Source: an uncultured Pseudomonadota bacterium
Lineage (GTDB): Bacteria; Pseudomonadota; Gammaproteobacteria; Burkholderiales; Usitatibacteraceae
DNA: 7,057 nt
Reading direction: 5' to 3'
NCBI GenBank assembly: GCA_946885905.1
Contig: CAMPHL010000135.1
Location: 1 to 7,057 of the forward strand
Positions 1-5,607 of the stretch are shown piece after piece (positions within the stretch are counted from its first letter, which is position 1; every line of letters begins with the position of its first letter). A program made the position numbers and the translations under genes. The notes beneath the pieces were generated by a model that saw only the letters and a list, made by a program, of their open reading frames with translations, was not told the DNA's origin and ran no database searches.

Positions 1-2
1 AC

Positions 3-2321
3 ATCGGGCACGTCGATCTCGTCTGCCAGATCTCGTCGCCGCATCGCATCGCCACGTTCCTGCAGCGCATCGGGCGCTCCGGCCACTACATCGGCGGCGT
101 GCCCAAGGGGCGCATCTTCCCGCTCACCCGCGACGACCTCATCGAATGCGCGGCCATGATTCGCGCGGTGGCCGATGGCGAGCTCGACCGCGTGTTCGTC
201 CCGGACCAGCCGCTCGACGTGCTCGCACAGCAGGTCGTGGCGGAAGTGTCCGCCGCCGAGGAGTGGGACGAGGAGGAGATGTACGGCCTCGTCCGCCGGG
301 CCTATCCGTACCGCGCCCTCGCCCGGGAAGATTTCACGGACGTGGTCGACATGCTCGGCAAGGGCTTCGCGACCCGGCGCGGGCGGCGCGCGGCGCTGAT
401 CCACCACGACACCCACAACCGGAAGCTGCGCGCGCGCAAGGGCTCGCGCATGAACGCGATCATGAACGGCGGCGCGATCCCCGAGGTCTTCGACTACAAG
501 GTCGTGCTCGAGCCCGAGGGCCACTTCGTCGGCACCATCAACGAGGACTTCGCGATCGAATCGCTGCCCGGCGACGTGTTCCAGCTCGGCAACACGTCGT
601 GGCGGATCCTGCGCATCGGCAACGGCGTGGTGCGCGTGGCCGACGCGAAGGGACAGCCGCCCTCGATGCCGTTCTGGCTCGGCGAGGCGCCCGCGAGAAG
701 CGACGAGATGAGCGCGGCCGTTTCGAAGCTGCGCAAGGCGGTGGACGAGCTGCTGCCCGGCCCGGACGAGCCGCGCAAGGATGGCGAGCTCGATGCCGCG
801 GCAGGCTTTCTGCAACGCGAATACTTCCTCTCCCCCGGGGCCGCTCGGCAGGTGGCGACATACCTCGGGGAAGCCAAGCGCAGCCTCGGCGTCGTGCCCA
901 CCACCGACACGATCGCCCTCGAGCGTTTCTTCGACGAATCCGGCGGCATGCAGCTCGTGCTGCACGCCCCGTTCGGCAGCCGCATCAACCGGGCCTGGGG
1001 GCTCGCGCTGCGCAAGAAGTTCTGCCAGGGATTCAACTTCGAGCTGCAGGCCGCCGCCACCGAGGAAGGCCTCATCCTGTCGCTCAGCACCGTGCACTCC
1101 TTCCCCCTCGAGGAAGTGCTCCGGTACCTGCACCCGAGCTCGGTTCGCGAGACGCTCACGCAGGCGATCCTGCAATCGCCGATCTTCGAGACCCGGTGGC
1201 GCTGGAGCTCGACGCTTGCGCTGGCCGTGCCGCGCAACCGCGGCGGCGCCCGCGTCCCGAACCAGTTGCAGCGCATGTTCAGCGAGGACGTGCTGCAGGC
1301 GGTCTTCCCCGACGCGGTCGCGTGCCAGGACAACCTGCAGGGCGCGCGCGAAGTGCCCGACCATCCGCTGGTGAACCAGGCGCTCAAGGACGCGCTCGAG
1401 GAAGCGGTCGATGCGAGCGGCCTCGAGCGCCAGCTCGAGCGCCTCTACGCGGGCGAGATCTCCGCCGTCGCGCGAGACACGCCGGAGCCCTCGGTGTTGA
1501 GCCACGAGCTGCTCAATTCGGCGGTCTACACGTTCCTGGACGATGCGCCGCTCGAGGAGCGCCGCACGCGTGCCGTCCATACGCGCCGCGCCACCGAAGT
1601 GCGCAATGCCGACGACCTGGGCGCCCTGGATGCGCAGGCGATCGAGCGCGTGCGCCAGGAGGCGTGGCCGATCGCCAACACGCCCGACGAAATGAACGAC
1701 GCCCTCATGGTGGCGGGCTTCATCGGAGCTGGCCCCGGGCTGGCGCGAGTTGCTCGAGCAATTGGGACCGCGGGCGGTGCAAAAGGACGGCGCATGGTTC
1801 GCGCTCGAACGCGCCGACGACGAGCCGATCGAGATCACGGCGAGCCGGCTCGAGGTCCTGGGGCCCGTCCAGGACGCAACGATGCCCTCGGAGCTCCTGG
1901 TGATGCTCGAAGGCCAGGGTCGCATCCTCCGGGGCCGCTTCACGCCGGGAACGCCGGTCGTCGAATGGTGCGACCGGCGCCTGCTCGCCCGCATCCACCG
2001 CTACACCCTCTCGCGCTTGCGCGCCGAGATCGAACCGGTCACGCCCGCCGACTTCATGCGCTTCCTCACCCACTGGCACCACGCCGCCGCCGAAGACCTG
2101 GTGCGCGGTGCGGAAGGCGTGGCCGCGGTGGTGGAACAGCTCGAAGGCTTCGAGCTGGCCGCGGTCGCGTGGGAGCACGACGTGCTGCCGGCTCGCGTGG
2201 CCGATTACGGCGCCGAGCAGCTCGACCGGCTCTGCTACAGCGGCCGCGTCGTGTGGGGCCGGCTCACGCCCGGCACGAAAGCGACGCTGCGCACCTCACC
2301 CATCGCGTTGCTGCTGCGTGA
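3..2321 (+). CDS. lhr: Lhr-family ATP-dependent DNA helicase, 5'-truncated by the window and frame-broken (first reading-frame segment)
   Basis: This is the end of the helicase core and the following domain of a large Lhr-type superfamily 2 DNA helicase, a 3'-5' translocase of DNA repair. The frame is open to the left edge, so the gene starts upstream. Helicase motif VI, QRIGRSGH, is encoded at 63-86, which makes the GTG at 99 an internal codon rather than the start. A conserved Lhr block follows at about 405-610 (RKLRARKGSR, then NGGAIPEV, then GDVFQLGNTSWRI). The DEAD/H-associated region comes next at about 1190-1570, with VPNQLQRM, a VFPDAVACQDN stretch, PDHPLV and DDAPLEERRTRAV. The homologous reading ends near 1725-1740. 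From there to the stop at 2321 the frame encodes Arg/Pro/Ala-rich shadow sequence, while the true continuation lies in the +1 frame. The family call is very secure. Whether the break is biological or a sequencing or assembly error cannot be told from this sequence. Confidence 0.9.
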   Translation: MGHVDLVCQISSPHRIATFLQRIGRSGHYIGGVPKGRIFPLTRDDLIECAAMIRAVADGELDRVFVPDQPLDVLAQQVVAEVSAAEEWDEEEMYGLVRRAYPYRALAREDFTDVVDMLGKGFATRRGRRAALIHHDTHNRKLRARKGSRMNAIMNGGAIPEVFDYKVVLEPEGHFVGTINEDFAIESLPGDVFQLGNTSWRILRIGNGVVRVADAKGQPPSMPFWLGEAPARSDEMSAAVSKLRKAVDELLPGPDEPRKDGELDAAAGFLQREYFLSPGAARQVATYLGEAKRSLGVVPTTDTIALERFFDESGGMQLVLHAPFGSRINRAWGLALRKKFCQGFNFELQAAATEEGLILSLSTVHSFPLEEVLRYLHPSSVRETLTQAILQSPIFETRWRWSSTLALAVPRNRGGARVPNQLQRMFSEDVLQAVFPDAVACQDNLQGAREVPDHPLVNQALKDALEEAVDASGLERQLERLYAGEISAVARDTPEPSVLSHELLNSAVYTFLDDAPLEERRTRAVHTRRATEVRNADDLGALDAQAIERVRQEAWPIANTPDEMNDALMVAGFIGAGPGLARVARAIGTAGGAKGRRMVRARTRRRRADRDHGEPARGPGARPGRNDALGAPGDARRPGSHPPGPLHAGNAGRRMVRPAPARPHPPLHPLALARRDRTGHARRLHALPHPLAPRRRRRPGARCGRRGRGGGTARRLRAGRGRVGARRAAGSRGRLRRRAARPALLQRPRRVGPAHARHESDAAHLTHRVAAA
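1722..1743 (+). other. lhr: Frameshift site inside lhr (one extra base, or two missing)
   Basis: Upstream of this interval Lhr homology is in the frame of position 3. Downstream it is in the frame of position 1. Skipping one base restores a continuous protein. Dropping the G at 1725 reads VAGFI-ELAPGWRELLEQLG. Dropping a base in the CCCC run (1733-1736) or the GGG run (1737-1739) reads VAGFIGAGPGWRELLEQLG. No stop codon in the upstream frame lies near the junction, and no obvious slippery or pausing signal is present, which argues against classical programmed frameshifting. A short C/G homopolymer run is a common place for both real indels and sequencing errors. Confidence 0.82.
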
Positions 2322-3135
2322 GCACGCGCCACACTGGGTCTCCGGGGCGGATGGAGCGTCACTCACCTCCGAGGCGGCGGCCGCAAGGGATGCGTTGGCC
2401 AGCCGCGGGGCGTCGTTCTTTCACGAGCTGGTGCAGGCCACGGGGCTTCTGCCTGCACTGGTGGAACGTGGGCTGGCGGAGCTGGCGGGCGCCGGCATCG
2501 CGACCGCCGACGCGTTCGCCGGGCTCCGGGCGTTGCTCGCACGCCAGGACAAGAGGCGCGAGCTGGTGCAAGCCGCGGGACGCTGGTCCCTGCTCAGCCA
2601 CGAGCGCACCGAAAACTACGAGCTGATCGCGCGCACGCTGCTGAAGCGTTACGGGGTGGTCTTCCGCGTGCTGCTGCAACGGGAGACCAACCTGCCGCCG
2701 TGGCGCGAGCTGGTGCAGGTCTATCGCAGGCTCGAGGCCCGCGGCGAGATCCGCGGCGGCCGCTTCGTGGCCGGATTCGGCGGCGAGCAGTTCGCCGCGC
2801 AGGACGCCGTGGGCAGGCTGCGCGCCGTGCGCAAGAGCGAGAAGCTGGGCGAGCGCATCGTGGTATCCGCGGCCGATCCGCTGAACCTCGTGGGCATCGT
2901 CACGCCCGAGGCGCGCGTGCCTGCGGTCCACACGAATCGCGTGTTGATGGAAGATGGATTGCCCATCGCGGCCCTCGAAGGCGGCGAGGTGCGCCGGCTT
3001 GCCGCAACCACGCTCGACGACGAGCAGCTCAAGGCGGCCCTGAGGCAGCCGCGACGCCGCCTCACGGCCCAGCTGCACCCGCGCACGTTGCGCGGCCGGG
3101 AAGCCGAGGCGATGGCCAACCGCACGCTGCACTGA
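1750..3135 (+). CDS. lhr: Lhr-family helicase, C-terminal segment in the shifted frame
   Basis: This is the C-terminal domain of the same Lhr protein, read one base out of phase with the upstream segment. Homologous sequence already begins upstream of the nominal TTG at 1750: the frame reads ELAPGWRELLEQLG from 1726, and no Shine-Dalgarno sequence precedes 1750. It is therefore not an independent gene. Lhr hallmarks appear in order: IHRYTLSRLRAEIEPV (about residues 82-97 from 1750), FMRFLTHWHH, VVWGRLTPG, LPPWRELVQVYRRLEARGEI (about 315-335), GGRFVAGFGGEQF, and a terminal HTNRVLMEDGLPIAAL block (from about residue 394). In well-studied Lhr proteins this region is a tandem winged-helix assembly that oligomerises. 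In E. coli it has been linked to uracil-DNA glycosylase activity. Joined to the upstream part, the window holds roughly 1,040 residues, which fits the full-length rather than the core-only Lhr type. The stop at 3133-3135 lies 17 bp from the convergent pirin gene. Confidence 0.9.
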   Translation: MLEQLGPRAVQKDGAWFALERADDEPIEITASRLEVLGPVQDATMPSELLVMLEGQGRILRGRFTPGTPVVEWCDRRLLARIHRYTLSRLRAEIEPVTPADFMRFLTHWHHAAAEDLVRGAEGVAAVVEQLEGFELAAVAWEHDVLPARVADYGAEQLDRLCYSGRVVWGRLTPGTKATLRTSPIALLLREHAPHWVSGADGASLTSEAAAARDALASRGASFFHELVQATGLLPALVERGLAELAGAGIATADAFAGLRALLARQDKRRELVQAAGRWSLLSHERTENYELIARTLLKRYGVVFRVLLQRETNLPPWRELVQVYRRLEARGEIRGGRFVAGFGGEQFAAQDAVGRLRAVRKSEKLGERIVVSAADPLNLVGIVTPEARVPAVHTNRVLMEDGLPIAALEGGEVRRLAATTLDDEQLKAALRQPRRRLTAQLHPRTLRGREAEAMANRTLH

Positions 3136-3152
3136 CGCACACCGCCCGAGCC

Positions 3153-4025
3153 TCACTGCATCTTGCCGAACTTCCCGCCGTTGAAGTCCTCGATCGCCTT
3201 CACGATCTCTTCGCGCGTGTTCATCACGAAGGGGCCGTAGCCCACGACGGGCTCGTCGATCGGCTCGCCGGCGAGAAGCAGCACCTTGGCGTCGTTGTTG
3301 GCCTCGATCGTCACGCCCTGCCCCGCCGTACCCAGGGTGGCCATCTGCGCCGCGCGCAGCACGGTGTCGCCATTGATCTGCACCGTGCCGGCCAGCACGA
3401 CCACTTGCACGGTCCAGCCCTCGGGCTGCGAAAGGTCCACGGCCTTTCCCGGCTTGATGCGCACGTCCCAGACGTTCATCGGCGTGAACGTGCGGGCGGG
3501 CCCCTTGTGGCCGTCGTACTCGCCCGCGATGAGGCGCACGACGCCGGAATCCTCGGGAAGCGCCACTGCGGGAATCCGTGCGTTCGTGATCGCCTGGTAT
3601 CCGGCGGGCGCCATCTTGTCCCTGGCCGGGAGGTTCACCCAGAGCTGCGCCATCTCGAAGGCGCCGCCGCGCTTGCCGTACGCCGCCGAGTGGAACTCCT
3701 CGTGGAGGATGCCGGCGCCGGCCGTCATCCACTGCACGTCGCCGGGGCCGATCACGCCCCCACCGCCGGTCGAGTCGCGATGCTCGACCTCGCCGTCGTA
3801 GACGATGGTCACGGTCTCGAAGCCGCGGTGCGGATGCTCGCCCACGCCACGGCGGTGCTCGGTGGGCGCGAACGTGGTGGGCGCGGCGTAGTCGAGCAGC
3901 AGGAAGGGGCTGATCGCCTTCGTGTCGCCGGTATAGCCGAACATGCCGTGGACGGGGAATCCATCACCGACCCAGTGGCGGTTGGGGGCGCTGCGCGTGG
4001 CGAGGACTTGCTTGGGTGTGCTCAT
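3153..4025 (-). CDS. Pirin family protein (bicupin)
   Basis: This is a 290-residue cytoplasmic bicupin of the pirin family, the same length as human pirin. The N-terminal cupin carries the expected metal ligands: H64 and H66 in EHPHRGFET, then H108 and E110 in TAGAGILHEE. A metal-binding (probably iron) site therefore looks intact. Other signatures are SPFLLLDY near residue 40 and GVIGPGDVQWM near residues 90-100. The C-terminal cupin includes an NVWDV segment and a closing YGPFVMNTREEI block. Some bacterial pirins have quercetin 2,3-dioxygenase activity and others act as redox-responsive regulators of partner proteins. The sequence does not decide between these. I chose the ATG at 4025 because it begins the normal pirin N-terminus. 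The open frame continues upstream to 4793, but only antisense to the neighbouring gene. No clear Shine-Dalgarno sequence precedes this ATG. The gene is divergent from the NmrA-like gene and convergent with lhr. Confidence 0.95.
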   Translation of the reverse strand: MSTPKQVLATRSAPNRHWVGDGFPVHGMFGYTGDTKAISPFLLLDYAAPTTFAPTEHRRGVGEHPHRGFETVTIVYDGEVEHRDSTGGGGVIGPGDVQWMTAGAGILHEEFHSAAYGKRGGAFEMAQLWVNLPARDKMAPAGYQAITNARIPAVALPEDSGVVRLIAGEYDGHKGPARTFTPMNVWDVRIKPGKAVDLSQPEGWTVQVVVLAGTVQINGDTVLRAAQMATLGTAGQGVTIEANNDAKVLLLAGEPIDEPVVGYGPFVMNTREEIVKAIEDFNGGKFGKMQ

Positions 4026-4031
4026 GGATGG

Positions 4032-4060
4032 GATATGGGGACGCCGGGGGCGGCTGCAAA
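4032..4060 (-). promoter_or_regulatory. Weak candidate promoter for the pirin gene
   Basis: Read on the minus strand, TTTGCA (4055-4060) could be a -35 element (four of six matches), and CATATC (4032-4037) a poor -10 (three of six), with a 17-bp spacer. Transcription would then begin at or very near the ATG at 4025, giving a leaderless or nearly leaderless message. That would fit the lack of a visible Shine-Dalgarno sequence. The match is weak and could be chance. Confidence 0.2.
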
Positions 4061-4069
4061 GCATGCCGA

Positions 4070-4078
4070 TGGTAAATT
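4070..4078 (+). promoter_or_regulatory. Candidate extended -10 promoter element for the NmrA-like gene
   Basis: TGG at 4070-4072 is followed by TAAATT at 4073-4078. This matches the extended TGn motif and four of six bases of the sigma-70 -10 consensus, 25 bp before the start codon. It is the most A/T-rich spot in the 78-bp gap. The -35 position, about 4050-4055, is poor (GCGGCT), so the call is tentative. Confidence 0.35.
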
Positions 4079-4090
4079 GACCCTCTCGAC

Positions 4091-4098
4091 GAAGGAGG
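4091..4098 (+). promoter_or_regulatory. Strong Shine-Dalgarno sequence for the NmrA-like gene
   Basis: GAAGGAGG ends five bases before the ATG at 4104. It is the strongest ribosome-binding site in the window. It fixes the start of the NmrA-like gene within a frame that is open much further upstream. Confidence 0.85.
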
Positions 4099-4103
4099 AT
4101 GCC

Positions 4104-5054
4104 ATGGCGGACAGGAAGACGATCGCAGTTGTCGGCTCGACGGGCGCCCAGGGGGGCGGAGTCGTGCGCGCCATCCTCGCGGATCCCTCGGGCGGCTTCG
4201 CGGCCCGCGCCATCACGCGCAAGGCCGATTCGGACAAGGCCAGGGCGCTGGCCACGGCGGGCGCCGAAGTCGTCGCCGCCGACCTCGACGATGCGGCGAG
4301 CCTCGAGAAGGCTTTCGCCGGCGCCTACGGCGCCTTCTGCGTCACCAACTTCTGGGAGCACTTCTCGCCCGAGAAGGAGCAGGCGCAGGTGCGCAACATG
4401 GCCGACGCCGCGCGCGCCGCGGGCCTCGAGCACGTCGTGTGGTCCACGCTCGAGGACACGCGCCGCTGGGTGCCGCTCTCGGACGACCGCATGCCCACGC
4501 TGGGGGGCAAGTGGAAGGTCCCGCACTTCGACGGCAAGGGTGACATCGACCACGTGTGGAAGGACCTGGGCGTGCCGACCACGAACCTGCTCACCTCGTT
4601 CTACTGGGAAAACTTCATCTACTTCGGCATGGGCCCGAAGAAGGGCCCCGACGGCAAGCTCGCCATCGCGTTCCCGATGGGGGATCGCAAGCTCTCGGGC
4701 ATCGCGGCGGGCGACATCGGCGCGGCCGCCTACGGCATCTTCAAGGCGGGCGGCGAGTACATCGGCAAGACCGTCGGCATCGCCGGCGACCACGTCTCGG
4801 GCAAGGACATGGCCGCGGCGTTCACGCGCGAGCTCGGCCAGCCGGTGGGCTACGTCGACATGAAGCCCGAAGACTACCGCGCGCTCGGCTTCCCGGGCGC
4901 GGACGACCTCGGCAACATGTTCCAGTTCTACCGCGACTTCAACGACGATTTCATGGCCGCGCGCCCCCTCGACAGGTCGCGCAGCCTGAACCCGAAGCTG
5001 CAGTCGTTCGACCAGTGGCTGAAGGCCAACGCGAAGGCGATACCGATCACCTGA
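4104..5054 (+). CDS. NmrA/HSCARG-like NAD(P)-binding protein (atypical SDR)
   Basis: This is a 316-residue cytoplasmic Rossmann-fold protein of the NmrA-like (HSCARG/NMRAL1) family. These proteins typically bind NADPH and act as redox sensors or regulators rather than enzymes. The N-terminus has the dinucleotide motif GSTGAQG (residues 11-17). R39 and K40 at the end of the second strand are placed to hold the 2'-phosphate of NADPH. Family hallmarks follow: VTNFWEH (79-85), HFDGKG (140-145), YWENF, PEDYRALGFPGADDLGNMF and a terminal SFDQWL. The segment H140-x3-K144 appears to occupy the position of the SDR YxxxK motif, so the catalytic Tyr seems to be absent and dehydrogenase activity is doubtful. 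The resemblance to human NMRAL1 runs through almost the whole length. The start is set by a strong Shine-Dalgarno sequence at 4091-4098. The gene diverges from pirin, and its stop lies 3 bp from the convergent VOC gene. Its partner or target is unknown. Confidence 0.95.
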   Translation: MADRKTIAVVGSTGAQGGGVVRAILADPSGGFAARAITRKADSDKARALATAGAEVVAADLDDAASLEKAFAGAYGAFCVTNFWEHFSPEKEQAQVRNMADAARAAGLEHVVWSTLEDTRRWVPLSDDRMPTLGGKWKVPHFDGKGDIDHVWKDLGVPTTNLLTSFYWENFIYFGMGPKKGPDGKLAIAFPMGDRKLSGIAAGDIGAAAYGIFKAGGEYIGKTVGIAGDHVSGKDMAAAFTRELGQPVGYVDMKPEDYRALGFPGADDLGNMFQFYRDFNDDFMAARPLDRSRSLNPKLQSFDQWLKANAKAIPIT

Positions 5055-5057
5055 CGC

Positions 5058-5531
5058 CTAGCGGCCCTCGTACGCCCGTTCGAGGGCCGCGATGTCGAAC
5101 TTCTTCATCGGCAGGAAGGCCTGGACGACCCGCGCGACCTTCCGCGGGTCCTTGTCCTTCATCATCCGGTCCATCACGCGCGGCACGATCTGCCAGGAGA
5201 CGCCGAACTTGTCCTTGATCCAGCCGCACTGCTCGTACTTCGGGTCGGAGGAGAGCTTCGCGGTGTAGCGATCGATCTCCTCCTGGCTGTCGCAATGGAT
5301 CATGAAGGAGATCGCCTCGTTGAACTTGAAGAGCGGTCCCGCGCTGATCGCCTGGAAGGGCTGGCCGCACAGGGTGAACGAGACGACGTCGCAATCGCCC
5401 GAGGGGGTGTCGTGGATCGTCGTGACGTTGTCCACGTGGGAGTCGGGCAACACCGAGCAATAGAACTGCGCCGCTTCCTTCGCTTCCTTGTCGTACCAGA
5501 GGTGGGGGACGATCTTCTGGACGCTGGCCAT
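5058..5531 (-). CDS. VOC family protein, PhnB / 3-demethylubiquinone-9 3-methyltransferase-like
   Basis: This is a 157-residue soluble protein of the glyoxalase/bleomycin-resistance (VOC) superfamily, in the subgroup often labelled '3-demethylubiquinone-9 3-methyltransferase' or PhnB-like. That enzymatic name is not supported by the fold, and no SAM-binding motif is visible. The true substrate is unknown. The family signature is complete: an N-terminal WYDKEAKEAAQFYCSVLPDS stretch (about residues 12-31), FKFNEAISFMI in the middle, QCGWIKDKFGVSWQIVP (about 107-123), and a C-terminal helix ending MKKFDIAALERAYEG. The length is normal for the family. The ATG at 5531 is preceded on the minus strand by AAAGGA (5540-5545) with eight bases of spacing. 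The gene lies 76 bp downstream of DUF1631 on the same strand, so readthrough is possible. It converges on the NmrA-like gene with only 3 bp between stop codons. Confidence 0.94.
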   Translation of the reverse strand: MASVQKIVPHLWYDKEAKEAAQFYCSVLPDSHVDNVTTIHDTPSGDCDVVSFTLCGQPFQAISAGPLFKFNEAISFMIHCDSQEEIDRYTAKLSSDPKYEQCGWIKDKFGVSWQIVPRVMDRMMKDKDPRKVARVVQAFLPMKKFDIAALERAYEGR

Positions 5532-5572
5532 TTCGGGGGTCCTTTCGTGGGGATTGGGAAGATGCTACCCCT

Positions 5573-5588
5573 GGTCGTTTGGCCGACC
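5573..5588 (-). other. Small inverted repeat between DUF1631 and the VOC gene
   Basis: GGTCG (5573-5577) and CGACC (5584-5588) can pair as a 5-bp stem with a 6-base loop. It sits in the 76-bp gap just after the DUF1631 stop. No T-run follows on the minus strand, so it is at best a weak attenuator or mRNA-end stabiliser rather than a standard intrinsic terminator. Confidence 0.25.
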
Positions 5589-5607
5589 CCGGATTCGACA
5601 TCGCCTC

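Noticed and set aside
99..101. GTG as the start codon of the helicase gene
   Set aside because: Helicase motif VI (63-86) and further Lhr-like sequence lie in frame upstream, and the frame is open to the window edge, so the gene begins outside the window.
1722..1743. Programmed +1 ribosomal frameshift in lhr
   Set aside because: There is no in-frame stop or rare slow codon at the junction and no clear slippery sequence. Lhr is not known to use recoding. A plain indel or sequencing error is simpler.
1750..1752. TTG start of an independent C-terminal Lhr gene
   Set aside because: There is no ribosome-binding site, and recognisable Lhr sequence (ELAPGWRELLEQLG) begins upstream of it in the same frame. 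It is the tail of a broken gene, not a separate one.
1741..2321. Arg/Pro/Ala-rich extension of the first helicase frame as a real domain
   Set aside because: It has the composition of out-of-frame reading of GC-rich DNA and overlaps convincing Lhr coding sequence in the other frame.
1..3135. Lhr plus partner nuclease/ligase DNA-repair operon
   Set aside because: Some bacteria place lhr beside a metallophosphoesterase nuclease or a DNA ligase gene. The downstream neighbour here is a convergent pirin, and nothing upstream is visible.
2700..4103. Continuous open frame leading into the NmrA-like gene
   Set aside because: It overlaps the lhr tail in another frame and pirin in antisense. The strong Shine-Dalgarno sequence and the Rossmann N-terminus fix the start at 4104.
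4026..4793. Long N-terminal extension of pirin antisense to the NmrA-like gene
   Set aside because: The normal pirin N-terminus begins at the ATG at 4025. The upstream open frame is antisense to a well-supported gene and has no recognisable domain.
5058..5531. Ubiquinone-biosynthesis methyltransferase
   Set aside because: The familiar database name does not match the VOC fold, and the sequence has no SAM-binding motif.
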